NCBI GenBank assembly: GCA_965227935.1
Contig: CBDDGS010000055.1
Span: 2,170,001 to 2,234,000, forward strand
Source of the DNA: JAWPMT01 sp965227935
GTDB lineage: Bacteria; Bacteroidota; Bacteroidia; Cytophagales; Cyclobacteriaceae
Direction of reading: 5' to 3'
DNA: 64,000 bases
The stretch's first letter is position 1, and each line of letters starts with the position of its first letter. The translations under genes were made by a program, and so were the position numbers. Below, piece by piece: positions 22,615-31,649 of the stretch. The notes beneath the pieces were generated by a model. The model was not told where the DNA came from. It searched no databases and was given only the letters and a program-made list of their open reading frames with translations.

Positions 22615-24702
22615 ATGACGTCCATGAACACATGTTGCGAGGACCGAATAGCATCGTGTGGCTTCTATGCCAAGTACTTTAGTGGGATCATCCTGCTAGC
22701 GCTGCTTGTCTGCGACGCTCACGCGCAATACCCGGAGTTGCTGGTGCTGGAAGAGCGCATTGATAGTGCAGTCCCGGATAGTCGGGATAGTTTCGAAAAG
22801 ATCTTAGCTCTAAGTCAAACTTTCAGAGTATTTCCGTTTTCCAGGGATGTGATGGAAAGGGGCTTGCCTGAGAAGTACATGGCCTATGCGCAAGATGCCT
22901 ATCGGTGGGCTGCCGAAAACGGCGCCGACGAAGATCTGGGTAGGGCACAGCGATTCCTTCTCGATTGCTACACATTGGAATTACGGCACAACAGATCAAT
23001 GTCACCTATTAAGTTCATCCAATTGGCGGAAGAGATGATCTCAACCAATTCTTTCGTGAATATGGAGGATCGGCATGTCGTCTTTGATCGTCTGGTCCCA
23101 CTCTATATGAGGTTAGGGATCATGAACCGATTCATCGAACTCACAGATAGTCTCAATCGGATCAAAAGAGTGCTGAAACTTCGTGAGGGGCGCCGGTCGG
23201 AAGAATACGGGCACATTGCTATGGCCCATTACCAACTGAAGGACTACTTTAAAGCCAGATATTATTGGACCGAGCAAATCCATGAATTGACTAAAGAAGG
23301 GGATATCTTCATGACAGCAAGTATCTTCAATAACATCGGACTGTCCTTTGCGAAGCAATATGAGCAAGATAGTGCCAGGCACTATTACTCTCTGGCCTTA
23401 ACGGTGCTCGAAGCAATACACATGGACGCCGATAATTCTCCAACTCCTGAGGATATCGTTCACCTCCGCAATGTCATCTCGGCCAACCTCATTTGGCAAG
23501 ACGTAGAAAATGGGCAGTATGATGAGGTAATCAAGCGGGTAAAGAAAGAACTCACTAGTGGTTATCGGCAGGATGAAATGTCCACGGTGATCCAGGCTTG
23601 CAATAAGCTTGCGTATGTCTATTATTTGAAGAAATCCTATGATGATGCCTATGCCTATCTGGATGAGGCAGCGAAATGGATCGTTCCTACAAGGGACATT
23701 CCCTTCCTCTTGGAAGATTGGAAATTGCGATCAAAGGTGCTCCTGGCACAGGGTCAGGTCGGGCAGAGTGAGTTGATATTTCGCAAAAGAATAGCGATGG
23801 AAGACTCAATCCGGGCTGCGAACAGTGACGTGACTGCACAAGTGGCAGCAGTACTCTATGAGACGAACAAGAAAGAGCTGGAACTTCAACAGCAGCGACT
23901 GTTGTTGGCGGAGCGCGAAAATGAGCTCATACGCGTCAGTCGCCGCCAGTTGATATTTGGCATCAGCTTGCTGGCGACGTTGACCCTCCTGGTGACCACT
24001 TACTACTTCCTCAGACACGCCCGACATCAGAGAAACGAAATCGAGAAGCAAAAAACCCAGATAGATGAGGCTCTGAAAGAGAAAGAGCTATTGCTGAAAG
24101 AGGTTCACCACCGCGTGAAAAACAACCTTCAAGTGGTCTCCAGCTTGTTGGGCAAACAAGGTCGCGAGGCCGAAAGCGAGCTTGTGAAGAAATACATGGC
24201 GGATGGGCAGAATAGGATCCAGTCCATGGCGATGATCCATCAGCAACTGTATCGGGGGGACAATTTCAAGAGTGTCGACCTCGATGAGTATACCCGACTG
24301 TTGATAGCTCATATCGCGGACTATCACCAGAAGCGGCAGGGAGAGGTGAATGTCTCCTTGGATGTTCCGAGTATCGACTTCCATGTGGATGTGGCTATTC
24401 CTTACGGACTTATACTCAATGAACTGATCAACAATTGCTACGAATATGCTTTTTCTGAGAGCGGCGATAACCAGATCGATGTTACCGTGCAGGAAGAAGG
24501 CGATGGCTATTACAAACTGACTGTTTCCGATAACGGAGCCGGATTACCATCGGATATTGAGGAAAGATCGAAGTCCTCCCTGGGACTCAATCTCGTGAAA
24601 GGCCTCGCCTGGCAGCTAAGAGGGGCCTTAAAATATTCCAAGGTGCCGAATGGTAGCACTTTCGAGGTAACATTCCTAAACAGCCTGGAAAAGCTCGCAT
24701 GA
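22615..24702 (+). CDS. TPR-containing sensor histidine kinase (HisKA_2 type)
   Basis: This 695-residue protein has a signal peptide (ending near CDAHAQ), a periplasmic TPR-like helical region (~30-410, e.g. DYFKARYYWTEQIHELTKE and DSARHYYSLALTVLEAI), a coiled coil, a membrane span (LIFGISLLATLTLLVTTYYF, ~445-465) and a cytoplasmic kinase. The kinase has the HisKA_2 motif EVHHRVKNNLQVVSSLL with the His pair at 498-499, then HATPase motifs LNELINNCYEYAF and VSDNGAGLP. It overlaps the LytTR regulator by 4 bp (ATGA), so they form one two-component unit. The signal sensed is unknown. Confidence 0.92.
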   Translation: MTSMNTCCEDRIASCGFYAKYFSGIILLALLVCDAHAQYPELLVLEERIDSAVPDSRDSFEKILALSQTFRVFPFSRDVMERGLPEKYMAYAQDAYRWAAENGADEDLGRAQRFLLDCYTLELRHNRSMSPIKFIQLAEEMISTNSFVNMEDRHVVFDRLVPLYMRLGIMNRFIELTDSLNRIKRVLKLREGRRSEEYGHIAMAHYQLKDYFKARYYWTEQIHELTKEGDIFMTASIFNNIGLSFAKQYEQDSARHYYSLALTVLEAIHMDADNSPTPEDIVHLRNVISANLIWQDVENGQYDEVIKRVKKELTSGYRQDEMSTVIQACNKLAYVYYLKKSYDDAYAYLDEAAKWIVPTRDIPFLLEDWKLRSKVLLAQGQVGQSELIFRKRIAMEDSIRAANSDVTAQVAAVLYETNKKELELQQQRLLLAERENELIRVSRRQLIFGISLLATLTLLVTTYYFLRHARHQRNEIEKQKTQIDEALKEKELLLKEVHHRVKNNLQVVSSLLGKQGREAESELVKKYMADGQNRIQSMAMIHQQLYRGDNFKSVDLDEYTRLLIAHIADYHQKRQGEVNVSLDVPSIDFHVDVAIPYGLILNELINNCYEYAFSESGDNQIDVTVQEEGDGYYKLTVSDNGAGLPSDIEERSKSSLGLNLVKGLAWQLRGALKYSKVPNGSTFEVTFLNSLEKLA

Positions 24703-25442
24703 AGGATTCCCTCAACATATTGATTGTGGAGGACGAATTCCTCACGAGTGACGAAATAAAGGAGTGCCTGCAGGGTTTTGGCCATCAGGTCGTAGGTGTG
24801 GCGCGGGATGCTGAAGAGGCGATACATCTCCTCGAAAACACAGAGGCGGATTTGGCTATTCTTGACATGAATATTCAGGGTTCAAGAGATGGCATTTGGC
24901 TTGCCACCTACATCAACTCCCATTACCAACTTCCATTTATTTACCTGACCGCCTACAGTGATGATCGCACCGTCCAGGATGCTCTGGAGACTAACCCGTA
25001 CGGTTATATCGTCAAGCCCTTCAAAAAGGAAGATATTCATACGGCAGTGGAGCTTGCAATTCGACATTTTCGCAGAGATCATGAAAAACAGCCGCTGCTC
25101 GCAGAAACCGAACTAAAAACTCCTCTGAGCAGCGATGACTACCTTTTCGTAAAGGAAAAGAACGGCCACGATCGCATCTGTGTCAAAGACATACTCTATG
25201 TGAAGTCCGATTTGAAATATGTCGAAATTCACCTTCAGGGCCGCAAGTATCTACTTCGCTACAACTTATCTGATTTTCTACGATTTCTTCCGGTGGAATT
25301 CTTGCGAGTCCATCGTTCCTATGCAGTAAACAAGCACATGGTAGAGCGAATTGGTGCGAACTATGTGGTCGTGAAGGGCATAGAGATCCCTCTTAGTACT
25401 CAGAGAAAGGAGGAGCTGCGTCAGGAGTTTCGATTTTTATGA
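24699..25442 (+). CDS. LytTR-family response regulator
   Basis: This 247-residue protein has a receiver domain in residues 1-120 (acidic pair EDE at 11-13, phospho-acceptor D56 in LAILDMNIQ, switch Thr in YLTAYSDD, Lys in YIVKPFKKED) and a LytTR DNA-binding domain in ~145-247 (DILYVKSDLKYVEIHL, then FLRVHRSYAVNKHMV). It is the cognate partner of the overlapping TPR kinase. Target promoters are not evident in this window. Confidence 0.93.
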   Translation: MKDSLNILIVEDEFLTSDEIKECLQGFGHQVVGVARDAEEAIHLLENTEADLAILDMNIQGSRDGIWLATYINSHYQLPFIYLTAYSDDRTVQDALETNPYGYIVKPFKKEDIHTAVELAIRHFRRDHEKQPLLAETELKTPLSSDDYLFVKEKNGHDRICVKDILYVKSDLKYVEIHLQGRKYLLRYNLSDFLRFLPVEFLRVHRSYAVNKHMVERIGANYVVVKGIEIPLSTQRKEELRQEFRFL

Positions 25443-25458
25443 GTTGGCAAATAAGGCT

Positions 25459-26097
25459 TCACTTCACCAGCGAAAAGCAGTAGAGCATCTCCGTGGCTAT
25501 CTGCCGGCAGCGCTCATCGTATTTGGCAGCTTCTTCGTCCGTGCCGTCAGCCACCTTTGGATCTTCGTAGCGAATGGCAATCCTGGCGCTCGCTCCAAAG
25601 ACGATCGGACAGGCCTCGTCAGCGTCGGAGCAAGTCATGATGGCTGCAAAGTCTTTCTGAGGATTGGCGTCGTCAGCATATTTTTTCGACCACGCTTTTT
25701 GGGCAGGCACGTCGACGGCATAGCGGACGTCATATATCGGGTTGTCACCATCTTTGGCTTTTGTGATGTCAAAACCCGCTCTTTGCATGGTGGCGACCGC
25801 TCGGGGATTGAATGCAGTGGCTTCTGTCCCTCCTGAATAGGTCTCGACGCGCTCCCCGATGCCATAGTAGTCGGCGGCAACTTTGGCCCACAACTGGCTT
25901 AGGTGGCTTCGGCGGCTATTGTGCGTGCAGATGTAAATCAGTTCGGCTGTTTCTTCAGCATGGATCCTCGCCTCGACATATGTCGCCACCTCTTGCAGAA
26001 GTTCCTTTCGTTCCTGGGGTATCCCTTCGAAGGCCTTTTTGGCTTCGTTGATGTAGGTTTGGATGTCTTTATTAAAGGTTACGGTCTTTGTGTTCAT
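25459..26097 (-). CDS. Low-molecular-weight phosphatase / arsenate-reductase-like protein
   Basis: This 212-residue protein has a ~50-residue helical N-terminus and then a LMW protein-tyrosine-phosphatase fold. The P-loop is IYICTHNSRRSHLSQLWA with the nucleophile C57, and the region VPAQKAWSKKYADD through AIMTCSDADEACPIV replaces the usual DP loop. The P-loop resembles the arsenate-reductase-linked branch, but no ars genes adjoin it. It could act on phosphotyrosine or arsenate; the choice cannot be made from sequence alone. It converges with the LytTR gene, their stops 16 bp apart. Confidence 0.8.
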   Translation of the reverse strand: MNTKTVTFNKDIQTYINEAKKAFEGIPQERKELLQEVATYVEARIHAEETAELIYICTHNSRRSHLSQLWAKVAADYYGIGERVETYSGGTEATAFNPRAVATMQRAGFDITKAKDGDNPIYDVRYAVDVPAQKAWSKKYADDANPQKDFAAIMTCSDADEACPIVFGASARIAIRYEDPKVADGTDEEAAKYDERCRQIATEMLYCFSLVK

Positions 26098-26319
26098 AGG
26101 TGGAATGTGCGATCACCAAAGTGACCATAGTAAACAGTTTGATTGGATTTCTCTTGCCTACGAGTTTAAACGGCAATATTAGGACGGATCTGTTTTCGCG
26201 TATCCACTGGCACGTTAAGTTTCAGTCATCATTACCTAGACTCTCGTCATGGAATAGTCCGGTTGCCTGCGACTTACCTTCACTAACAAAATAGGGCCGG
26301 TTGCCCCCGCCACCCTATT

Positions 26320-27597
26320 TCAGTTGTATTCCCCCTCAAATACATCCAGGAAAAACTCACGCATCATCGAGGCATGAGAAATGCCAAATTTGATAAAGGT
26401 CGCCCTCGTTGTGGCATCAGGTTTCCAATCGAAGAAGGCGTGCCCGGCCCCGTCCACCTGGACGTATTCTACGTATTGACCGGCTTCTTCCAATATATCG
26501 ACATACCCCTGCACCATCTCGTGGTTGATCAATGGGTCTTCCGTACCACGTACGATGAAATGCGGTAGCGCCCTTTCTTTCACATTGGGTACGTGCTTGC
26601 TCGGTGAAACTGCATCCCAGTAGGTCTCATCGGTTTGTTGGATGAACATTTTAAATTCTGAGGCATGAGAAGGGCCATAACTGGGTGCCACTGCTTTTAT
26701 GGCTGTCAAGATCTCTTCTCTTACCTGGTCCACAGTTTTGCCCTTTGGGATATAAGTAGGTAAGTACTCATACACGCCAGTCTGCTCTCCAAACCCGCGG
26801 TCGCCAATCATGGTGCTGAGCGTTGCGGCAGACTCAGACAAGTGTCCTCCGGCGCTATCCCCTGTCACGGCGATGCGAGTGGGGTCGCCGCCGTATTTTT
26901 TGGCGTTTTGCTGGATGTGAGCGATGGCTCCGAAGACATCCTCTATCAGATGATGCATATAGTTGGGTTCCTCGTCGCCGTCCAGGTTATTGATCCATCG
27001 GTAGTCGATACTGAAAACGACAAATTCGTTTCTTTTGGTTAGTTCCCTCGCCAGTCCGCGCATGATGTCCTCATTATTTGAAGACCACCCTCCGCCGTGA
27101 ATGATCACTATGCAGGGAAGGTTGTCAGCTCCCTTTGGAGCGTAAACGTCGTATTTCAGCGTTTTGACACCTGGCTTAGCATAAACGACATCATGTATCA
27201 CTTTGATATTGTCGACAAGAAGACCGGGCACAAAGGTCGCGCCGATGGACATGTCTCGATCGACAATGACTTTCATCCTGGGCTTGAAACTCTCAACACT
27301 CGTCGTGCCCCACATGCCTCCCTTGTAGGTGTAGTAGACGGCATCGAGCCGGTAGTCAGAGGCAGCTTTCGCTTTGATCGTCAATTCTGTGCCGGCAGGC
27401 AACTTTCCGTCTGCTGGGATCTGAGGGGTGACAGTATAAGACCCATTGGAGGCTGGGACCATCGTCACCGTATATTCCTCTTGGGAGTTGGTCTTCGCAT
27501 TTTCCGCAGTGAGTAGTGTTGCCATTGCTTCATTTGGTAGGAACATTACCATGGCAATCATCAGGCAGATTAGGGAGGGGTGGCATAGCTTTTCCAT
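26320..27597 (-). CDS. Secreted alpha/beta hydrolase (esterase/lipase-like)
   Basis: The ATG at 27597 (MEKLCHPSLICLMIAMVMF) begins a signal peptide; 93 further upstream codons run through the neighbour's terminator and are rejected. In the 425 residues, ~30-120 is a small beta-rich domain (VTMVPASNGSYTVTPQIPA), then comes an HSL/BD-FAE-like hydrolase with oxyanion motif IIHGGGWSS, nucleophile elbow VTGDSAGGHLS, acid region RGTEDPLI and His in GAGHAFFDW. It probably cleaves acyl or carbohydrate esters outside the cytoplasm. The substrate is unknown. Confidence 0.85.
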   Translation of the reverse strand: MEKLCHPSLICLMIAMVMFLPNEAMATLLTAENAKTNSQEEYTVTMVPASNGSYTVTPQIPADGKLPAGTELTIKAKAASDYRLDAVYYTYKGGMWGTTSVESFKPRMKVIVDRDMSIGATFVPGLLVDNIKVIHDVVYAKPGVKTLKYDVYAPKGADNLPCIVIIHGGGWSSNNEDIMRGLARELTKRNEFVVFSIDYRWINNLDGDEEPNYMHHLIEDVFGAIAHIQQNAKKYGGDPTRIAVTGDSAGGHLSESAATLSTMIGDRGFGEQTGVYEYLPTYIPKGKTVDQVREEILTAIKAVAPSYGPSHASEFKMFIQQTDETYWDAVSPSKHVPNVKERALPHFIVRGTEDPLINHEMVQGYVDILEEAGQYVEYVQVDGAGHAFFDWKPDATTRATFIKFGISHASMMREFFLDVFEGEYN

Positions 27598-27680
27598 AAC
27601 ATTAAAAATAGGCCATCGCCACGGGATATCGGGAAAATTCAAACCGAGGATTATCTGATTGACATCCGGTTTCACAGGAC

Positions 27681-27710
27681 AAAAAAAAGCCGACCTTCTG
27701 GCCGGCTTGG
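27681..27710 (-). terminator. Terminator of the molybdenum hydroxylase operon
   Basis: aagccg...cggctt forms the core stem (extended by ggcc), with eight U in the minus direction, 20 bp past the stop of the large subunit. Confidence 0.8.
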
Positions 27711-27730
27711 TTGTTGTGCCTTCATTTGAT

Positions 27731-29995
27731 CTACCCCAGGGTAAAACCCTGGCCGAGAAACGGCTGATTGTAATACCGCTTGCCGGTTCCCTTGTACAGT
27801 GCATTGGCCACTGCCCCAAAAATCGGAGGGAAGGGTGGCTCGCCCATACCCGTAGGATCGATGCCGTTTTGCACAAAATGCACGTCGATAGACCTCGGCG
27901 CCTCCGGCATACGAATCATGCGGTAGGAGTCGAAGTTGGTCTTGTCAGGCGTACCATTTCGGAAGGTCATCTCTCCATAGAAAGCGTTGCCAATACCGTC
28001 TACTATGGCCCCTTCGGCCATATTGGCGGCCGCGTCAGGATTAACCACGATGCCACAGTCCAGGGCGCAGGTGACTTTCTCCACCCTTGGGCTGCCATTC
28101 TCCATCTTGAGGTCGAGAACGTGGGCCGCATAGCTGTTGTGGCAGAAGTAGGCCGCCACACCCCGGTGGATGCCTGGCTCAGTTGCACCCCAGTTGGACT
28201 GATCCCTTACCATCTCGAGTACCGCCGCGTAGCGTTCGGCTTCGTAGTCGTTGGTTTCGCCTACGGGGTTCTCCGTCGCTTTGGCCAGCAAGTCGAGTCT
28301 GAATTGGATCGGGTCTTTGCCCGCCGCTTCGGCGACTTCATCCAGGAAGGACTGCTCCGCTCCCGCGAGGAAGTTGGACCTTGGCGCGCGGAAAGCACCG
28401 ATAGTAATGTTGGAGTCAATGTACCATTCTTCTGCCAGGTAGTTGTCCACGGCCCCAGCAGGGAATCGGTTGGCACGGCCACGACCCAGTGGGCTCTCAG
28501 GAATACCTCCCGCCTTGATGTGAAAGCCGATGAGATTGTTGTCTTCATCTAGTGCAGCGCGGTAAGTGGCGGTGTACATAGGCCGATAGATGCCGAAGCT
28601 CATATCGTCCTCCCGTGTATAGACCAGCTTCACCGGTTGGTTCAGTTGCTGCGAAATGACTGCTGCCTCTACCATGTAGTGGCCATACGCCCTTCGGCCG
28701 AAGCCGCCGCCCATGCGCGTCATCACGATGTCGATCTTCTCAATCGGCATGCCCAGTCGAGCAGCCACTGTGCTTTCTGTGGCTTCTGGCGCCTGGATAG
28801 GTGCACTGATGATGGCCCTTTCAGCAGTTACGTCTGCGACACAGTTGATGGGCTCCATCATGTTGTGTGCGAGGAATGGGGCATTGTAGGTCCTTTCGAT
28901 CACCTGGGCCGCGTTGGCGAAGGCTTCCTCAGGGTTGCCGTCTCGACGAAGGAGTTCTCCGGGCTGAGCGGCTTTCGCTCTCATAGCTGCCACATGGTCC
29001 TGCGTGCTTTCCAGACCTGCTGGTATGTTCGCTGTACCGATACCGCTGCGACTAGCGACTGGTACTTCGTGTGATGCGAAAGGTTCCCACTCGACGCGTA
29101 GGGCTTTTTTTGCATTCATCACCTCCCAGGTGCTATTGCCAACAATCGTGACGAGCTCGGGAAAAGCATTTGTATCGAAGCCCTTGCGGGCAAAGTCATC
29201 ATTGAAGGTCTTGAAAGAGAAGACGTCCTTGATGCCTGGCATAGATTTCACCGACTCCGCGTTGAAGGACTTTGGCTTCATGCCAAATGCAGGGGGCTGA
29301 GCGATCATGGCCACGAGCATATCATCTCGATTGATGTCCATGCTGTACATAGGCGCTCCGGTAACGATCTTCTTGCCGTCGACATTTTTCTTGGAGTGGC
29401 CGATCACCTTAAAGTCACTGGGATCCTTCAGTTCGACCTCTTCTGGTGGTGTCAGCTTTGAAGCTGCCATCGCGAATTCGCCGTAGCCGACAGATTTTCC
29501 TGAGGCTTCATGGATGAGCTTGGAGGAGGAGGTCGTGACTTCGCTCACTGGTACTTGCCACGCATTAGCCGCTGCTTCACGTAGCATGTGTCGGGCCGTG
29601 GCGCCGGCCATTCGCAGGGGCTTCCAGCCTCGCCGGATCCCCTGGCTGCCCCCAGTGAACTGACGCTCATACAGGCTTGCATTGAAAGGGGCCATCTCGG
29701 CGATCACCTGCTTCCAGTCTACATCTAGCTCCTCAGCCACGATCATCGGCATCGATGTCTTCACATTGCTGCCAAACTCAGGGTTTGGACAATAGATGGT
29801 GGTCACACCATTTTCTCCGATTTTGAGATAGGCATTGAACTCAAACCACTCTTCGGGCATTTCGAGTACCTCGGCTTCAGTCGTGGTGGAAGTACAGCTG
29901 GCCAGCCAGCTGAAGCTGATCATCAAACCTCCCCCGGCGGCTGCCGAGGTCTTCAGGAAATCTCTTCTACCTAGTCTTGTCTTTAATACTGTCAT
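27731..29995 (-). CDS. Molybdopterin-binding oxidoreductase large subunit (isoquinoline 1-oxidoreductase-like)
   Basis: This 754-residue xanthine-dehydrogenase-family catalytic subunit has a twin-arginine signal (GRRDFLKTSAAAGGG), so it is exported folded to the periplasm. Molybdopterin-binding regions include TGGSQGIRRGWKPLR, RMGGGFGRRAYGHYMVEA and the end region GMGEPPFPPIFGAVANAL with the likely catalytic Glu. The arrangement (unusual order, Tat signal, small partner without FAD subunit) matches the IorB/aldehyde-oxidase group. It is 12 bp downstream of the 2Fe-2S subunit. The substrate, an N-heterocycle or aldehyde, is not determined. Confidence 0.9.
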   Translation of the reverse strand: MTVLKTRLGRRDFLKTSAAAGGGLMISFSWLASCTSTTTEAEVLEMPEEWFEFNAYLKIGENGVTTIYCPNPEFGSNVKTSMPMIVAEELDVDWKQVIAEMAPFNASLYERQFTGGSQGIRRGWKPLRMAGATARHMLREAAANAWQVPVSEVTTSSSKLIHEASGKSVGYGEFAMAASKLTPPEEVELKDPSDFKVIGHSKKNVDGKKIVTGAPMYSMDINRDDMLVAMIAQPPAFGMKPKSFNAESVKSMPGIKDVFSFKTFNDDFARKGFDTNAFPELVTIVGNSTWEVMNAKKALRVEWEPFASHEVPVASRSGIGTANIPAGLESTQDHVAAMRAKAAQPGELLRRDGNPEEAFANAAQVIERTYNAPFLAHNMMEPINCVADVTAERAIISAPIQAPEATESTVAARLGMPIEKIDIVMTRMGGGFGRRAYGHYMVEAAVISQQLNQPVKLVYTREDDMSFGIYRPMYTATYRAALDEDNNLIGFHIKAGGIPESPLGRGRANRFPAGAVDNYLAEEWYIDSNITIGAFRAPRSNFLAGAEQSFLDEVAEAAGKDPIQFRLDLLAKATENPVGETNDYEAERYAAVLEMVRDQSNWGATEPGIHRGVAAYFCHNSYAAHVLDLKMENGSPRVEKVTCALDCGIVVNPDAAANMAEGAIVDGIGNAFYGEMTFRNGTPDKTNFDSYRMIRMPEAPRSIDVHFVQNGIDPTGMGEPPFPPIFGAVANALYKGTGKRYYNQPFLGQGFTLG

Positions 29996-30007
29996 GGCTT
30001 AGTGGCT

Positions 30008-30463
30008 TTAGATTTTAGCTGCGGTCTTAATGGCTTCCTTGATGCGTACGTAGGTACCGCACCGGCAAATGTTGCCGCTCATGGCTCCTTCGATTTGCTC
30101 ATCCGTGGGATCGGGGTTCGCCTCCAGGAAAGCGGCAGCGCTCATGATTTGCCCTGCCTGGCAGTATCCGCACTGGGGTACGTCATGCTCCAGCCACGCC
30201 TGCTGTACGGGGTGATCTGCATTGTCTGATAACCCCTCGATGGTAGTGATCTCGGCATTGCCCACAGACGAGACCGGGAGCATGCAGGATCGTGTGGCCA
30301 TCCCATTGAGGTGGATGGTGCAAGTGCCGCATTGTGAGATGCCGCAGCCATATTTAGTTCCCGTAAGGTTCAGGTGGTCCCTCAGTACCCAGAGTATGGG
30401 TGTGGTAGGATCCACGTCGACCTCACGCTGTTTTCCGTTAACGTTGAGAGTGAAATTGGCCAT
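30008..30463 (-). CDS. 2Fe-2S subunit of the molybdenum hydroxylase
   Basis: This 151-residue protein has the two-cluster architecture of the XDH small subunit. The N-terminal plant-type cluster uses C40, C45, C48 and C60 (YGCGISQCGTCTIHLNG) and the helical C-terminal cluster C98, C101, C133 and C135 (CGYCQAGQIMSA and NICRCGTY). It has no signal peptide, so it would be exported by hitchhiking on the Tat signal of its partner. Cytochrome and maturation-factor genes are absent nearby. Confidence 0.92.
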   Translation of the reverse strand: MANFTLNVNGKQREVDVDPTTPILWVLRDHLNLTGTKYGCGISQCGTCTIHLNGMATRSCMLPVSSVGNAEITTIEGLSDNADHPVQQAWLEHDVPQCGYCQAGQIMSAAAFLEANPDPTDEQIEGAMSGNICRCGTYVRIKEAIKTAAKI

Positions 30464-30638
30464 TGGAATAGCTCTTTAAATATTGAAATTCCATATAAAG
30501 TTACTGCACAACTCGACCAATTAACGGATGGTGAATGGGCAATCTTCATGGGCCTGACGAATGTCAACTACCTGGTGATCAATGTTGAATTGCTGATGAT
30601 GACTGTGGCAATTCAAGAAATCATATTAGAAGTCGACA

Positions 30639-31622
30639 CTACTTGTTAACCATCCGCTGCAGTTCTGCCGAGTAGCGGTCGCCGACGATTTCTATTGCCG
30701 ATAATGCGGTGTCTATTTCTTGCAAGTCGCCATCTGATAATTCCACTGACACTGCACCATTGTTTTCCTCCAAACGATGCAGCTTCGTTGTTCCGGGGAT
30801 GGGAACGATCCATGGTTGTTGCACGAGCAGCCATGCCAGCGCAATTTGGGCAGGAGTAGCTTCCTTTTGCCCGGCAATGCGAGTGATCAGGTCCACCAAA
30901 GCCTGGTTGGCTTTACGAGCCTCTACAGCAAACCGAGGCAGTTTTGCACGGAAGTCTGTGCTCTCAAATTCTGTGGTTGTGTCCATCTTCCCTGTGAGGA
31001 ATCCTCGGCCCAATGGACTGAAGGGCACGAAACCAATACCCAGTTCCTCCACCAATGGTAAGATCTCCTTTTCGGGGTCACGCCACCACATCGAGTATTC
31101 GCTTTGCAGAGCTGTCACCGGTAGAACGGCGTGGGCCGCCCTGATCGCTTCGGCGCCTGCTTCGGACATACCGAAGTGCAGGACCTTGCCTTCGGCGATC
31201 AGTTCTTTTACTGTCCCGGCAACATCCTCTATGGGGACTTTTGGGTCTACCCGGTGTTGGTACAACAGATCAATTCGGTCCGTCTTCAGCCTCTTCAGTG
31301 AGGCCTCTGTCACATTGCGAATGTTCTGCGGGGAGCTGTCGAGGCCATCTTGCGGGACGCCTCCTTTGAATCCAAACTTGGTGGCAATCACGACTTCATC
31401 GCGGAAAGGAGGGAGCGCCTCTCCCAGTAGCTCCTCGTTGGTGAAGGGTCCATAGGCTTCAGCCGTGTCGAAGAAGGTGAGACCTTGTTCATAAGCGGCT
31501 CGGAGTAGCTTGATACCTGCTTGCTTTTCTACAGGAACGCCATAAGCATGTGTCAGTCCCATGCATCCCAGTCCCAAGGTAGAGACTTTGAGATCGCCAC
31601 TACCAAGTTGTCTTTTTTTCAT
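30639..31622 (-). CDS. Aldo/keto reductase
   Basis: This 327-residue NADPH-dependent TIM-barrel reductase has the catalytic tetrad D52, Y57, K82 and H123, visible in FFDTAEAYGPF, VIATKFGF and LLYQHRVDP. The N-terminus QLGSGDLKVSTLGLGCMG is typical of the AKR13-like group, and the cofactor end motif is IPIPGTTKLHRLEEN-like. The substrate is probably a small carbonyl compound. It precedes the molybdenum hydroxylase genes by 175 bp in the same direction; a link is possible but not shown. Confidence 0.92.
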   Translation of the reverse strand: MKKRQLGSGDLKVSTLGLGCMGLTHAYGVPVEKQAGIKLLRAAYEQGLTFFDTAEAYGPFTNEELLGEALPPFRDEVVIATKFGFKGGVPQDGLDSSPQNIRNVTEASLKRLKTDRIDLLYQHRVDPKVPIEDVAGTVKELIAEGKVLHFGMSEAGAEAIRAAHAVLPVTALQSEYSMWWRDPEKEILPLVEELGIGFVPFSPLGRGFLTGKMDTTTEFESTDFRAKLPRFAVEARKANQALVDLITRIAGQKEATPAQIALAWLLVQQPWIVPIPGTTKLHRLEENNGAVSVELSDGDLQEIDTALSAIEIVGDRYSAELQRMVNK

Positions 31623-31649
31623 CGGGTAAGTGCTAATGTAGGGGTTAGT

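Noticed and set aside
25459..26097. Arsenic-resistance operon around the phosphatase-like gene
   Set aside because: No arsenite pump, ArsR or other ars gene adjoins it, and the ArsM-like gene is 24 kb away and lacks a key Cys.
27598..27876. 93-codon upstream extension of the alpha/beta hydrolase
   Set aside because: It crosses the neighbour's terminator and coding end; the signal peptide starts at 27597.
27659..28552. 297-codon plus-strand frame opposite the molybdenum hydroxylase
   Set aside because: Antisense shadow; no domain, and it begins inside the operon terminator.
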